From assembly GCF_001421965.1 (NCBI RefSeq), contig NZ_LMLP01000001.1, positions 620,001-684,000 on the forward strand: 64,000 nucleotides of DNA, in the 5' to 3' direction. The notes beneath the pieces were generated by a model, which saw nothing but the letters and a program-made list of their open reading frames with translations, searched no databases and had not been told where the DNA came from. Source of the stretch: Sphingomonas sp. Leaf67. GTDB taxonomy: Bacteria; Pseudomonadota; Alphaproteobacteria; Sphingomonadales; Sphingomonadaceae. The translations under genes were made by a program, and so were the position numbers. Shown here in pieces: positions 16,055-25,485 of the stretch. Every line of letters starts with the position of its first letter. Within the stretch, counting starts at the first letter, position 1.

Positions 16055-17435
16055 CCGCCACCGTCATGCCATCGACGCGCAGCGTCGGCACGTTGACGCC
16101 CTGCCGATGCTCCAGATCGCCCGCCGCGGTCAGCGACGCCAGCATCGGGCGCAGATTGCCGGCGATGGTGATGCCCGATACCGGCCGCGTGATCTCGCCA
16201 CGTTCGATCAGGAAACCCGACGCCCCCCGACTGTAATCACCGGTGACGCCGTTCACCCCCTGCCCGATCAGTTCGGTGACCAGCACGCCGTGCTCGATAT
16301 TGGCGATCAGCGCCTCGCGCGTCCCGGTGCCGCCCGCCAGATGGACGTTGCCGGTCGTCACCCCCGGCGGCCCGCTCAACCCCCGTGAGGCATGGCCGGT
16401 CGGCTCCAGCCCCAGCTGCCGCGCCGATGCGCTGTCGAGCAGCCATGTTTCCAGCACGCCATGATCGACCAGCGCCATCGGCGACACCGGCAATCCCTCG
16501 CCATCGAACGGCCGCGCGCGCAGCCCATGCGGGCGGTGCGGATCGTCAAGGATCGACAGGTTCGGCGGCAGGATCGCATGGCCCAGACAGTCGCGCAGGA
16601 AGCTGGTGCCGCGCGCGATCGACGGGCCCGAGATCGCGCCGAGGATATGCCCGATCAGGCTGCCGCCGACGCGCGGATCGAACACCACCGGCATCGCGCC
16701 GCCATCGATCCGCACCGGGTTCAGCCGCGCGACGGCGCGTTCGCCGGCACGACGACCCACGCTCTCCGGCTCCTCCAGCATCGCGCGGTGCCGCGCCGAA
16801 TGATGCGCATAGTCGCGCTGCATCGCCGCGCCTTCGCCCGCCAGCACGCTGGCCGAAATGCCGTGGCTGGTGACCGCATAGCCCTGCGCAAAGCCGTGAC
16901 TGGTGGCGAAGGCGACGACCGCGCGGTTATAGCCGGCCGAACCGCCTTCCGAATTGCTGACGCCCGATACCGCCCGCGCCGCATCCTCGACCGCCAGCGC
17001 CGCCTCGCGCAGCACCTGCGGGGGAACGTCGCCGCCATCGTCGAGGTCGAGGAGCGGGGCCGCGCCGTGCAGCAACCGCTCGGCCGGAGCGAGGCCCGCC
17101 CAGCGATCCTCGGGCGCGGCGCGGGCCATCGCCACCACGCGTTCGGCCAGCGCGTCCAGCCCGGCATCGGACAGATCGGACGTCGATACGCTCGCCGACC
17201 GCTGGCCCACGAACACGCGCAGGCCCAGTTCGCTGCCTTCCGACCGGCCGACATCCTCCAGCTGCCCCAGCCGCACCGACACCGACAGCGCGGTATCGGC
17301 GACGAGGATCGCATCGGCGGCATCCGCGCCATGACGCTTGGCAAGGTCCATGGCGGCGTGCGCCCGGTCGACGGCTTGGGACGGAGTCAGCATGGGGGGC
17401 AGATGGGAAGCCGAAGCGCGCACGGCAACGCTCAT
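16047..17435 (-). CDS. pmbA: Metalloprotease PmbA/TldD family, PmbA type
   Basis: A 462-residue TldE/PmbA subunit, which with TldD forms the protease that matures microcin-type peptides and degrades the CcdA antitoxin in E. coli. Family features are the SEGSELGLRVFVGQRSASVS stretch near residue 70, the SNSEGGSAGYNRAVVAFATS region and the C-terminal GDYSRGASGFLIERGEI with GLSGPPGVTTGN. PmbA itself lacks the HExxxH metal site of TldD, and none is seen here. TldD is not in the window. The ATG at 17435 overlaps the ubiA stop (ATGA), so I prefer it over the later ATG at 17393 (MLTPSQAV), which aligns with shorter homologues. Confidence 0.9.
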   Translation of the reverse strand: MSVAVRASASHLPPMLTPSQAVDRAHAAMDLAKRHGADAADAILVADTALSVSVRLGQLEDVGRSEGSELGLRVFVGQRSASVSTSDLSDAGLDALAERVVAMARAAPEDRWAGLAPAERLLHGAAPLLDLDDGGDVPPQVLREAALAVEDAARAVSGVSNSEGGSAGYNRAVVAFATSHGFAQGYAVTSHGISASVLAGEGAAMQRDYAHHSARHRAMLEEPESVGRRAGERAVARLNPVRIDGGAMPVVFDPRVGGSLIGHILGAISGPSIARGTSFLRDCLGHAILPPNLSILDDPHRPHGLRARPFDGEGLPVSPMALVDHGVLETWLLDSASARQLGLEPTGHASRGLSGPPGVTTGNVHLAGGTGTREALIANIEHGVLVTELIGQGVNGVTGDYSRGASGFLIERGEITRPVSGITIAGNLRPMLASLTAAGDLEHRQGVNVPTLRVDGMTVAGG

Positions 17436-18361
17436 GCCGCCTGCCCCACCACCACCAGCCCGAGGAAGATCAGCAACCCGGCATCGCGGTTCGAGCGGAA
17501 CCGCCGCAGCGTGTTCGCCCCCTCCTCCGGTTTGAGCGTCGCGACCTGCCACAGCAGGTGCAGCGCCCCCGGCAGCAAGGCCGCAAGCGCCAGCGGGGTC
17601 GGGAACACCCGCCACACCGCCCCTGCCCAGCACGCAATGGCGACGACATACAACAGCGTCACGCCGGGCCGCACCCGGCTGCCCATCGCCCGTGCCGAGG
17701 ACCGTACCCCGACCATCGCGTCGTCCTCGATATCCTGACACGCATAGATGGTGTCGTATCCGATCACCCACGCGATCGACCCGGCATAGAGCAGCGCCAG
17801 CGGCAGCCAGTCGTCGGTGCCCATCTGCGCCCATGCGACCGGCGCCGCCCACGAAAACACCATGCCGAGCCACGCCTGCGGCCACCACGTGATCCGCTTC
17901 ATGAACGGATAGGCGGCAACCAGCGCGAGGCTCGCCAGCGCCACGATCGCGGCGGTCAGGTTCAGTTGCAGCAGCACGACCAGCCCGATCAGGCTGAGGA
18001 CCAGCAGCCACACCCACGCCGCCTTCACCGACACCGCACCGCTCGCCAGCGGGCGGTTGGCGGTGCGCGCCACCTGCCGGTCGAGATCGCGGTCGACGAT
18101 GTCGTTATAGACGCATCCCGCCCCGCGCATGGCGATGCTGCCCAGCAGGAACCACAGCAGCATGTCCCACCGCTCGACCGCCCGCCCCGACAACGCCATC
18201 GCCCATGCGCCGGGCCAATAGAGCAGCCACCAGCCGATCGGCCGGTCGAAGCGCGCCAGCAAGGCGAACGGGCGTGCGGCGCGCGGCAGGATCGCGATCA
18301 GCCCGCGATGTTCGGTATCGGCAACCTGTTCGGACGCGGCGGCGGGGTTCGGGGACGGCAT
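17432..18361 (-). CDS. ubiA: 4-hydroxybenzoate polyprenyltransferase
   Basis: A 309-residue integral membrane prenyltransferase that attaches the polyprenyl tail to 4-hydroxybenzoate in ubiquinone synthesis. Both Asp-rich Mg-diphosphate motifs are present: NDIVDRDLDRQV (about residue 100-111) and YACQDIEDDAMVG (near residue 220). About eight to nine hydrophobic helices follow a polar N-terminus of about 25 residues, and the family-typical ARFDRPIGWWLLYWPGAW is at residue 36. The terminal TGA overlaps the pmbA start. The ubiA-pmbA-IMPase order with overlapping ends suggests one transcript. Confidence 0.95.
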   Translation of the reverse strand: MPSPNPAAASEQVADTEHRGLIAILPRAARPFALLARFDRPIGWWLLYWPGAWAMALSGRAVERWDMLLWFLLGSIAMRGAGCVYNDIVDRDLDRQVARTANRPLASGAVSVKAAWVWLLVLSLIGLVVLLQLNLTAAIVALASLALVAAYPFMKRITWWPQAWLGMVFSWAAPVAWAQMGTDDWLPLALLYAGSIAWVIGYDTIYACQDIEDDAMVGVRSSARAMGSRVRPGVTLLYVVAIACWAGAVWRVFPTPLALAALLPGALHLLWQVATLKPEEGANTLRRFRSNRDAGLLIFLGLVVVGQAA

Positions 18362-18457
18362 CCCGCCCTGCTGCCACGACCGTGCGCGAAGCGACAGGGG
18401 GAATGCGCCGCGACGCGCCGATGGCCCCGTCGTCCGGCGGGACGGCGGGGCGGTCGA

Positions 18458-18664
18458 TCAGTGCTTGGCCTGCGCCTTGGCCTGCTTGGCATAATGATGG
18501 TGCATCGCGACGCAGCCCGCCGCCGCGCCCAGCAACCCGTGGCCCTTGCCGACGAAATGCCCCGCGACCGCGCCGGCGGCAGCGCCGCGGACACAGCCCT
18601 TGGCCAGCGCCGGTTGCGCCGCCAGCATCGCCAGCGGCAGGACGATCAGTGAAAAGGAACGCAT
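18458..18664 (-). CDS. Small exported Gly/Ala-rich protein
   Basis: A 68-residue protein with a signal peptide (MRSFSLIVLPLAMLAAQPALA, cut before KGCVRG). The mature peptide is about 47 residues with small-residue spacing (GAAAGAVAGHFVGKGHGLLG) like a glycine zipper, two Cys, and a His/Lys-rich tail (MHHHYAKQAKAQAKH). Glycine-zipper periplasmic proteins of this size are common in sphingomonads and have no known job. The His cluster could bind metal, which is inference only. It is divergent from the 18799 gene. Confidence 0.7.
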   Translation of the reverse strand: MRSFSLIVLPLAMLAAQPALAKGCVRGAAAGAVAGHFVGKGHGLLGAAAGCVAMHHHYAKQAKAQAKH

Positions 18665-18737
18665 GTTGCACCTCCGTCGAACACCATGTCCGATGCCGGA
18701 TACAGTGCCTGAAATAGCGGATTTGTTGCGTTAAACC

Positions 18738-18761
18738 TTCGTCACCTTGCGGTCACGAAGC
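18738..18761. promoter_or_regulatory. Near-perfect palindrome in divergent gap 18665-18798
   Basis: CTTCGTCACC (18738-18747) and GGTCACGAAG (18752-18761) pair with one mismatch around TTGC. It lies between the divergent 68-aa and 91-aa genes, a position expected for a shared operator. Either strand could be controlled. No function is shown. Confidence 0.35.
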
Positions 18762-18798
18762 GGTCGCGCGGCTGCCGGATCGCGGCTACAGACGACCC

Positions 18799-19074
18799 AT
18801 GGACCTCGACCAGTTGCTCAGCCACTATTTCGGCACGACCGACCCCGAAACCGCCGATCCGGCGACGATCGATGCCGCGCGCGAACGGATGGCGATCGAT
18901 TTCGGCATCGAACGTGATCCGTCACGCCGCTTCGCGCTGTGGACGCTGATGGACGCGATCGGCGAAGCGCCACCCCCGGCCGAAGCGTTCGAGAAGGAAC
19001 CGGCGCTGCGGGCAGCGGCGGACCGCTATCTCGACGCCGCCTACCGGATCGAACGCGACGCGGAGACGCCTTGA
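18799..19074 (+). CDS. Small conserved acidic protein of unknown function
   Basis: A 91-residue, acidic, helical protein (MDLDQLLSHYFGTTDPETAD...). No transmembrane segment or cofactor motif is present. Its stop codon overlaps the sugE start (TGATG, at 19072-19076), so it is translated as the first gene of an apparent operon with sugE, rsmE and gshA. No family is recognised. Related proteins appear to be limited to this bacterial group, but I cannot check that. Confidence 0.7.
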   Translation: MDLDQLLSHYFGTTDPETADPATIDAARERMAIDFGIERDPSRRFALWTLMDAIGEAPPPAEAFEKEPALRAAADRYLDAAYRIERDAETP

Positions 19075-19388
19075 TGCCGTGGGTCATGCTGGCCGTCGCC
19101 GGACTGCTCGAGATCGTCTGGGCCTATTACATGAAACTGTCGGACGGCTTTTCGAAGCCGCTGCCGACCCTTGCCACCTTCGTCGCGATGTTCGCCAGTT
19201 TCGGGCTGCTGTCGCTGGCGATGAAGCAGCTGCCGCTCGGCACCAGCTATATGGTGTGGACCGGCATCGGTGCACTGGGCGCGTTCGTCGTGGGTATCGT
19301 CCTGCTCGGCGAAGCGGTGACCCCGCTGCGCCTGATCGCCGCGGCGATGCTGCTCGGCGGGCTGGTACTCATGAAGCTGGCGTCCTAA
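19074..19388 (+). CDS. sugE: SMR-family efflux protein, SugE/Gdx subtype
   Basis: A 104-residue four-helix small multidrug resistance protein. The membrane-embedded glutamate that binds substrate is in AGLLEIVWAYYMKLSDGFSK, whose sequence and LS-DG-F pattern fit the SugE/Gdx subtype (guanidinium/quaternary-ammonium exporters) rather than EmrE. Later helices contain LPLGTSYMVWTGIGALGAF, the GTSYxVW motif of this subtype. It overlaps the stop of the upstream gene and ends 9 bp before rsmE. No guanidine riboswitch is evident, as the gene is internal in the operon. Confidence 0.9.
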   Translation: MPWVMLAVAGLLEIVWAYYMKLSDGFSKPLPTLATFVAMFASFGLLSLAMKQLPLGTSYMVWTGIGALGAFVVGIVLLGEAVTPLRLIAAAMLLGGLVLMKLAS

Positions 19389-19397
19389 CCCCGCGCC

Positions 19398-20141
19398 ATG
19401 CCCGCCACCCCCGCCTGGCCGACCGATTCGTCGCCCCGCCTGTTCGTCGAACAACCGCTCGGCCCGGGCGTGCAGGTCCGGCTGGACGGCGCGCAAGCGC
19501 ATTATCTGCTGTCGGTGATGCGGGTGAAGGACGGCGACACCGTCCGCCTGTTCGACGACGCGACCGGCGAATGGCGCGGAGTCGCGTCGCAGGTCCGCAA
19601 GCGCGATCTGGTCCTAGAGGCGACCGACCATCTCCGCGATCGGGAGGTCGTGCCCGATCTCTGGCTGTGCATCGCCCCGACCAAGAAGGGCCGCATCGAC
19701 TGGGTGATCGAGAAGGCGTGCGAACTGGGCGTCGATCGCATCGTGCCGGTGCTGACCCGTCGCACCGTCGTCGACCGTCTGAACCTCGACCGGTTGCGCG
19801 CGCATGCGATCGAGGCCGCCGAGCAATGCGGCCGCACCGCCCTGCCCGCGCTCGCCGAACCGGTGAAGCTGCCCGCGCTGCTGCGCGACTGGCCGGCGGA
19901 GCGCACCCTGTTCTTCGCCGACGAAACCGGCGGCGTACCGGCGGTCGCGGCGATGCGGGCGCATCCCGGCCCCGCCGCGATCCTGATCGGTCCCGAAGGG
20001 GGCTTCGATCCGGAGGAACGCGACGCCGTCCGCGCGCTGCCCCAGGCGGTCGGCATCGCGCTCGGCCCGCGCATCCTGCGCGCCGAAACGGCGGCCGCCG
20101 CCGCGACCGCCTTGTGGATGGCCGCCGCCGGCGACTGGTAG
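19398..20141 (+). CDS. rsmE: 16S rRNA (uracil-1498-N3)-methyltransferase RsmE
   Basis: A 247-residue SPOUT-class methyltransferase that modifies U1498 of 16S rRNA. The N-terminal PUA-like region has RLFVEQPLGPG and HYLLSVMRVKDGDTVRLFD. The catalytic part contains TKKGRIDWVIEKACELGV, AAEQCGRTALP, and the knot motifs ILIGPEGGFDPEER and LGPRILRAETAAAA, which bind S-adenosylmethionine. The length is normal. It sits 9 bp after sugE and before gshA, a common neighbour in alphaproteobacteria. Confidence 0.95.
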   Translation: MPATPAWPTDSSPRLFVEQPLGPGVQVRLDGAQAHYLLSVMRVKDGDTVRLFDDATGEWRGVASQVRKRDLVLEATDHLRDREVVPDLWLCIAPTKKGRIDWVIEKACELGVDRIVPVLTRRTVVDRLNLDRLRAHAIEAAEQCGRTALPALAEPVKLPALLRDWPAERTLFFADETGGVPAVAAMRAHPGPAAILIGPEGGFDPEERDAVRALPQAVGIALGPRILRAETAAAAATALWMAAAGDW

Positions 20142-20208
20142 CCGCGCTATACCCCTATCAACGACAGCCCCCTAGCGTCGCACCGTCCCGCCGTTTATGG
20201 GCGCGACC

Positions 20209-21582
20209 ATGAGCACGAAGACCGTTTCGGACACCAGCGCAGCGGTTATCGAGGACCGCTCGCAACTGATCGCCTATTTCGCCGGGGGCGAGAAGCCGGC
20301 CGAGCGCTGGCGGATCGGCACCGAACACGAGAAGTTCGTGTATCGCACCAGCGATCACGCCGCCCCCTCCTATGACGAACCGGGCGGCATCCGCGACCTG
20401 CTTGCCGGGCTCGAACGCTTCGGCTGGCGTCCGGTCGAGGAAGGCGGCAAGGTCATTGCGCTCACCGGCAGGGACGGTTCGGTCAGCCTCGAACCCGCCG
20501 GACAGTTCGAACTGTCGGGCGCGCCGCTCGAAACCCTGCACCAGACCTGCGCCGAAACCGGCCGGCATCTCGATCAGGTGAAGGCGGTCGGCGACGAACT
20601 GGGCCTCGGCTTCCTGGGTCTGGGCATGTGGCCCGACAAGCGCCGCGACGAACTGCCGATCATGCCCAAGGGCCGCTATGGCATCATGCTGAACCATATG
20701 CCGCGCGTCGGCACGATGGGCCTCGACATGATGCTGCGCACCTGCACCATTCAGGTGAACCTCGACTATGCGAGCGAGGCGGACATGGTGCAGAAATTCC
20801 GCGTCGGCCTCGCGCTGCAACCGCTCGCGACCGCGCTGTTCGCCAATTCGCCCTTCACCGACGGCCTGCCCAATGGGCAGCTATCCTATCGCTCGCACAT
20901 CTGGTCGGACACCGATCCGGCGCGCACCGGCATGCTGCCCTTCGTGTTCGAGGACGGGTTCGGCTATGAACGCTATGCCGACTATGCGCTCGATGTGCCG
21001 ATGTACTTCGTCTATCGTGACGGCCGGTATATCGACGCCGCTGGCCTGTCGTTCCGCGACTTCCTGAAAGGGAACCTGTCGGTCCTGCCGGGCGAGAAGC
21101 CGACGATCGACGACTGGGCCGACCATCTGTCGACCGCCTTCCCCGAAGTGCGGCTGAAGACCTTCCTCGAAATGCGCGGCGCCGATGGCGGGCCTTGGGG
21201 GCGCATCTGCGCGCTGCCCGCCTTCTGGGTCGGATTGCTGTACGACGGGCAGGCGCTCGATGCGGCATGGGATCTGGTCAAGGGCTGGTCGATCGACGAC
21301 CGCCAGACGCTGCGCGATGCGGTGCCGACGCTGGGCCTCGATGCGCCGCTGCCCGGCGGCGGTCGCCTGCGCGACGTGGCGGGTGACGTGCTCGACATCG
21401 CCGGACGCGGCCTTTCCGCCCGCCGTCGCCTCGGGCCATCGGGCGAGGACGAGAGCGGCTTCCTCGAACCGCTGCGCGAGGTCGTCCGCTCGGGCAAGGT
21501 GCCAGCGCAGGTGCTGCTCGACAAATTCGCTGGCCAATGGGCCGGCGACCTGTCGAAGGTGTACGACGACTACAGCTTTTAA
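20209..21582 (+). CDS. gshA: Glutamate-cysteine ligase, plant/alphaproteobacterial type
   Basis: A 457-residue enzyme making gamma-glutamylcysteine, the first and limiting step of glutathione synthesis. The start at 20209 gives the usual MSTKTVSD beginning; an in-frame ATG at 20197 is equally open. Diagnostic stretches are RIGTEHEKFVYR, ALTGRDGSVSLEPAGQFELS, MPKGRYGIMLNHMPRVG and RTCTIQVNLDYASEADMVQK, the GCS2-type ATP-grasp-like fold common to plants and alphaproteobacteria. The C-terminal half ends LDKFAGQWAGDLSKVYDDYSF. It is the last gene of the apparent 18799-21582 transcript. Confidence 0.96.
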   Translation: MSTKTVSDTSAAVIEDRSQLIAYFAGGEKPAERWRIGTEHEKFVYRTSDHAAPSYDEPGGIRDLLAGLERFGWRPVEEGGKVIALTGRDGSVSLEPAGQFELSGAPLETLHQTCAETGRHLDQVKAVGDELGLGFLGLGMWPDKRRDELPIMPKGRYGIMLNHMPRVGTMGLDMMLRTCTIQVNLDYASEADMVQKFRVGLALQPLATALFANSPFTDGLPNGQLSYRSHIWSDTDPARTGMLPFVFEDGFGYERYADYALDVPMYFVYRDGRYIDAAGLSFRDFLKGNLSVLPGEKPTIDDWADHLSTAFPEVRLKTFLEMRGADGGPWGRICALPAFWVGLLYDGQALDAAWDLVKGWSIDDRQTLRDAVPTLGLDAPLPGGGRLRDVAGDVLDIAGRGLSARRRLGPSGEDESGFLEPLREVVRSGKVPAQVLLDKFAGQWAGDLSKVYDDYSF

Positions 21583-21707
21583 CGCTCCACTAATTCCGAT
21601 ACCAATTTTCGATATTCACCGAACTGCCATCGTTTCGGCGCATAGCTGTCATCGACGACGCATAGGCGACCCCGGTCCGCGCTTTCGCGTTTCCGGGAGG
21701 GAATTCC

Positions 21708-24104
21708 ATGTTGTCCGTTATCACGGCAGTGCGCCGCCGCGCACGCCTGTTGCTTGCCGCGTCGCTCGCGTCGTTGATCCTCGCCGCCCCCGCCACCGCG
21801 CAGCAGATCGCGCTGGACGCTGCGGCCGATGCCGATACGACCGATCAGGCGGACGGCACCGTCGTCGTCACCGGCAAGCGCACGACCCGCTCAGCCGTCG
21901 TGCTCGAAGCCGCCGAGATCCAGAAACTCCTGCCCGGCGTCAATCCGGTCAAGGCGATCCAGACGCTGCCCGGCGTCCAGTTCGAAACCGCCGATCCATG
22001 GGGCAATAACGAACAGAATATCGCGCTGTCCGTCCATGGCTTCAATCAGAACCAGCTGGGCTTCACCCTCGACGGCGTGCCGCTCGGCGATCAGTCCTAT
22101 GGCAATTTCAACAGCCTGTCGCCGCAGCGCGCCGTGATCAGCGAAAACGTGGCGCGCGTCCGCCTGACCGCCGGCGCCGCCGACCTCGCCACCGCCTCGG
22201 CCAGCAATCTGGGCGGCGGTCTGGAAACCTATACCAGCGATCCGGCGGCCGACATGGGCGGCCGCTTCGGCCAGACCTTCGGCAGCTACGACGCCAGCCG
22301 CAGCTATCTGCGCTTCGACACCGGCCGGTTCGACGCGCTGGGTGGCAGCAACGCGCTCTACATCTCGGGCATCCGCCAGAACGCCCGCGCGTGGGAATTC
22401 GACGCCCGGCAAAAGGGGTGGCAGGCCAACGCCAAGTTCGTCCACTCGACGCCGACCACCACGCTGACCGGCTATTTCGCGTACAGCCAGAAGGACGAAC
22501 CGAACCAGGATTCGGTCGCGCGCAACACCGGCAGCTTCGAACCCTATTACCGCACCGTCCTGTATCCGAACTGGCAGGGCGCGCTCGCCTATCTCGACGC
22601 GAACGGCGCACCGCCGTCGAACAATCCGGCCAACTATCTCAACTATTATGGCGATGCGCAGCGCACCGATTATCTCGCCTATCTCAAGCTCGAACAGAAG
22701 CTGGGCGACGGCATCGTCTTCAAACTCCAGCCCTATTATCACGATGACGATGGTCAGGGGCAGATCGTCGGGCCGATTTCGGTCGCGGGCCTGCCGGGGC
22801 TGTTCCGCATCTATTATCCGGGTCAGAATCTGAAGCAGGTCTTCGGCAATTCGGGTTATGCGCTGCGCACCACCGAATATGGCATCAACCGCGTCGGTTC
22901 GCTCGCGGCATTGACCGTCACCAGCGGCGACCATGTGTTCGACATCGGCGGCTGGTACGAACATAATCGCAACACCATCTTCCGCCGCTGGTATGCGGTG
23001 CCGGTCGGCAGCCCGCCCTCGCCATACGAATATGCCGATCCGTCGCTGCGCCGCCTGACCCAATATGCCAGCATCACCGAATATGACCTGATCCAGCTGC
23101 ACGTACAGGACCGGTGGCAGGTAACCCCGGCCCTCGCGATCGAGGGCGGGTTCAAATCCAGCCTGCAATTCGCCGAAGGGCGCATCCCGGTCCAGCCGCG
23201 GCCCGGCGCACTGCCCGGATCGTCGACCGGTTTCCCGGAGGGTCAGCTCAACACCCGCAAATGGTTCCTGCCGGCAATCGGTGCGGTGTGGGACGTGACG
23301 CCGAACGATCAGGTCTTCGGCCACATCCAGAAGAATGTTCGCCAGTTCCAGGCATCGGTCGCCGCCGGCCTGTCGCCGTTCAACGTCGGCAGCCAGCAGG
23401 CGTTCGACCAGATCAAGGCCGATACCCAGCCCGAATCGTCATGGACCTACGAAGCCGGCGTCCGATCGCGCCACAATGTCGACCTCGGCCCGGTCACCGC
23501 GATCGAGGGGCAGTTGAGTGCCTATCACGTCGATTTCAGCAACCGCCTGCTGCAGATCAGCGCGACGCCGGTCATCGCCTCGGTCATCGGCGGCGTGTCG
23601 ATCCTCCAGAATGTCGGCGGCGTCACCACCAACGGCATCGATGCGGCGGCGACGGTGCGGTTCGGACCGGGCTTCTCGATCTACAACGCGCTGTCGTACA
23701 ACCGCTCGCGTTACGACGACGACTATGTCAGCGGCACCACCACCATCGCGACCGCGGGCAAGGACGTGCCCAACGTCGCGCGCTGGCTGAACAAGACCGT
23801 CGTCACCGCCGCGTCGGGTCCGTTCGAGGTGCAGGCGATCGGCGATTTCGTCGGCCGCCGCTTCGCGACCTATACCAACGACCAATCGATTTCGGGTCGC
23901 TACCTGATCAGCCTTCAGGCGAGCTATGCGCTGCCCGAAACGCTCGGGCTGGGGCTGCGCAACACGCGGCTGTCGGTCAACATCACCAACCTGACCGACC
24001 GCAAGGGCATTTACGAGATCGTCGTCGGTGCCGCCGCGCGGACCTTCAACACCTATGCCCAGCCGCCGCGCATGGCGTTCTTCACCCTGTCGGGCGGGTT
24101 CTGA
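21708..24104 (+). CDS. TonB-dependent outer-membrane receptor
   Basis: A 798-residue receptor with a signal peptide (LLLAASLASLILAAPATAQQ, cut near residue 32), a TonB-box-like DGTVVVTGKR, and a plug domain (about 50-190: PGVNPVKAIQTLPGVQF, TLDGVPLGDQSYGNFN). A large beta-barrel of alternating aromatic segments follows, ending in LSGGF with a terminal aromatic residue as outer-membrane proteins require. A GGGAGGGA site is 5 nt before the ATG. The plug starts with DGVPLGDQS-type wording like receptors for siderophores or small hydrophobic ligands, but the ligand is unknown. No transport operon follows. Its 3' end overlaps the convergent ICMT-like gene by 23 bp. Confidence 0.93.
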   Translation: MLSVITAVRRRARLLLAASLASLILAAPATAQQIALDAAADADTTDQADGTVVVTGKRTTRSAVVLEAAEIQKLLPGVNPVKAIQTLPGVQFETADPWGNNEQNIALSVHGFNQNQLGFTLDGVPLGDQSYGNFNSLSPQRAVISENVARVRLTAGAADLATASASNLGGGLETYTSDPAADMGGRFGQTFGSYDASRSYLRFDTGRFDALGGSNALYISGIRQNARAWEFDARQKGWQANAKFVHSTPTTTLTGYFAYSQKDEPNQDSVARNTGSFEPYYRTVLYPNWQGALAYLDANGAPPSNNPANYLNYYGDAQRTDYLAYLKLEQKLGDGIVFKLQPYYHDDDGQGQIVGPISVAGLPGLFRIYYPGQNLKQVFGNSGYALRTTEYGINRVGSLAALTVTSGDHVFDIGGWYEHNRNTIFRRWYAVPVGSPPSPYEYADPSLRRLTQYASITEYDLIQLHVQDRWQVTPALAIEGGFKSSLQFAEGRIPVQPRPGALPGSSTGFPEGQLNTRKWFLPAIGAVWDVTPNDQVFGHIQKNVRQFQASVAAGLSPFNVGSQQAFDQIKADTQPESSWTYEAGVRSRHNVDLGPVTAIEGQLSAYHVDFSNRLLQISATPVIASVIGGVSILQNVGGVTTNGIDAAATVRFGPGFSIYNALSYNRSRYDDDYVSGTTTIATAGKDVPNVARWLNKTVVTAASGPFEVQAIGDFVGRRFATYTNDQSISGRYLISLQASYALPETLGLGLRNTRLSVNITNLTDRKGIYEIVVGAAARTFNTYAQPPRMAFFTLSGGF

Positions 24105-25413
24105 TCGCATCGGGCGGGGGGTTACGGCCCCGCCCGATCCCGATACGGGCAAAGGCGCGCGGGATAGCGCCATGGCGCGTCATCCAGCCGCTATAGGCGC
24201 GATAGACCGGATCGAGGCCGAGATGCCGTTCCTCGGTCCGGGCACGCCAGTAATAGACGCTGCTGACCGCCGCCATGATCGCGGTATTGCGCGCCGCTTC
24301 GGTACAGTTATCGGCGGTCGTCAGGACGGGGATCGTCGAAATCCACCAGAACAGGTTCTTCGACAGATAGGCCGGGTGCCGGCTAAAGGCATAGGGTCCG
24401 TGCGTCAGGATGCCGCGATGCGTCAGGTTCGAGAACCGCAACCCGAACGCCAGTGTCGCCCACGCATAGATCGCGGTCAGCCCGACCAGCACCGCGCCGA
24501 CCAACCACAACGCCACCGGCTGCCCGGCGAACCAGTGGGTCCAGTCCGACGTCCCCGGATGATAATCCAGCGGCCCGCCATCGGCCATCAGGATGAACGG
24601 CGGATAGCAGATCAGCGCCGCCGCCCATCCGGCGGCATAGGGCGTGGCGCTGCGAATATGGCTGTCGAGCGGCCGCATCGCGAGGATGTATCCGGCGGTC
24701 GCCACGCCCACGTCGATCACGAACATGAAGGTGATCAGCCAGTTGGCCAACGGCACCGGTCCGGTCACGATGTCGGCGCGCTGGGTGCGGATCAGTTCGC
24801 CGAACCCCGGCGGCACGATGGCGAGCATGAACGCGAGGAAGAACGCCTTCACCGCCCAGCCGCGCAGATGGTTGTATATCGCCGCGTGGTCGATCGGCTC
24901 GGGCAGGTGCATCATCCACGCCCCCAATGCCCAGCACCCGTCCTTTGGTTCGACCAACCGCCGGTCGATCCACAGCATGTACGGGATCGACAGCACGAAC
25001 AGCGGCACGGCCGCCCATTCGAACACCCACATCGAAAAGGCGAACCCGCCCTCCCAATAAAATCGCCCGGTCGCATAGATGCCGGCGATCACGCCCCAGG
25101 TCAGCCACAGCCCCGCCAGCTTCGTCAGGCTGATCTCGACCGTCTCGCGCCACGGCCGGACATGGTCCCAATCGATGCCGGTCGACGGGTTGCGGTGCAC
25201 CTTGTCGACCAGCAGCGACCACAACACCATCGGCACCGCACAGGCGACGACGTTGACCAGCGCCGCATACGGACCGTCCATCCCGTAATGCCACGCGACC
25301 GCGATCCAGCCGCACAATCCAGCCAGCCCGGCCAGCCCGACGCCCGCCGACACCGCCGATGCGGGCCGCGATTCGGGTTCGGCTTGCACAGGCAACGGGT
25401 TGGCGTGATACAT
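24082..25413 (-). CDS. Polytopic membrane protein with C-terminal methyltransferase-like (ICMT/DUF1295) region
   Basis: A 443-residue membrane protein with about 10 helices. The C-terminal third carries GPYAFSRHPAYLSKNLFWW and later EERHLGLDPVYRAYS, the two halves of the S-adenosylmethionine site in the isoprenylcysteine/phospholipid methyltransferase family (RHPxY plus EExxL...YxxY). The N-terminal two-thirds is an additional set of helices that does not match a family I know, so this is a long member. The start could be the ATG at 25413 or 25437; the former is used. Its 3' end overlaps the receptor gene. The substrate is not predictable, and neighbouring peptidase and receptor genes give no pathway. 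Confidence 0.75.
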   Translation of the reverse strand: MYHANPLPVQAEPESRPASAVSAGVGLAGLAGLCGWIAVAWHYGMDGPYAALVNVVACAVPMVLWSLLVDKVHRNPSTGIDWDHVRPWRETVEISLTKLAGLWLTWGVIAGIYATGRFYWEGGFAFSMWVFEWAAVPLFVLSIPYMLWIDRRLVEPKDGCWALGAWMMHLPEPIDHAAIYNHLRGWAVKAFFLAFMLAIVPPGFGELIRTQRADIVTGPVPLANWLITFMFVIDVGVATAGYILAMRPLDSHIRSATPYAAGWAAALICYPPFILMADGGPLDYHPGTSDWTHWFAGQPVALWLVGAVLVGLTAIYAWATLAFGLRFSNLTHRGILTHGPYAFSRHPAYLSKNLFWWISTIPVLTTADNCTEAARNTAIMAAVSSVYYWRARTEERHLGLDPVYRAYSGWMTRHGAIPRAFARIGIGRGRNPPPDAIRTRPTG

Positions 25414-25485
25414 GGCGTCATCCGCTATCACCGACATGGTAAGCATCCGGTGAAGCATATCCGCGTCCGAAGGAAGTCCCCGCCC

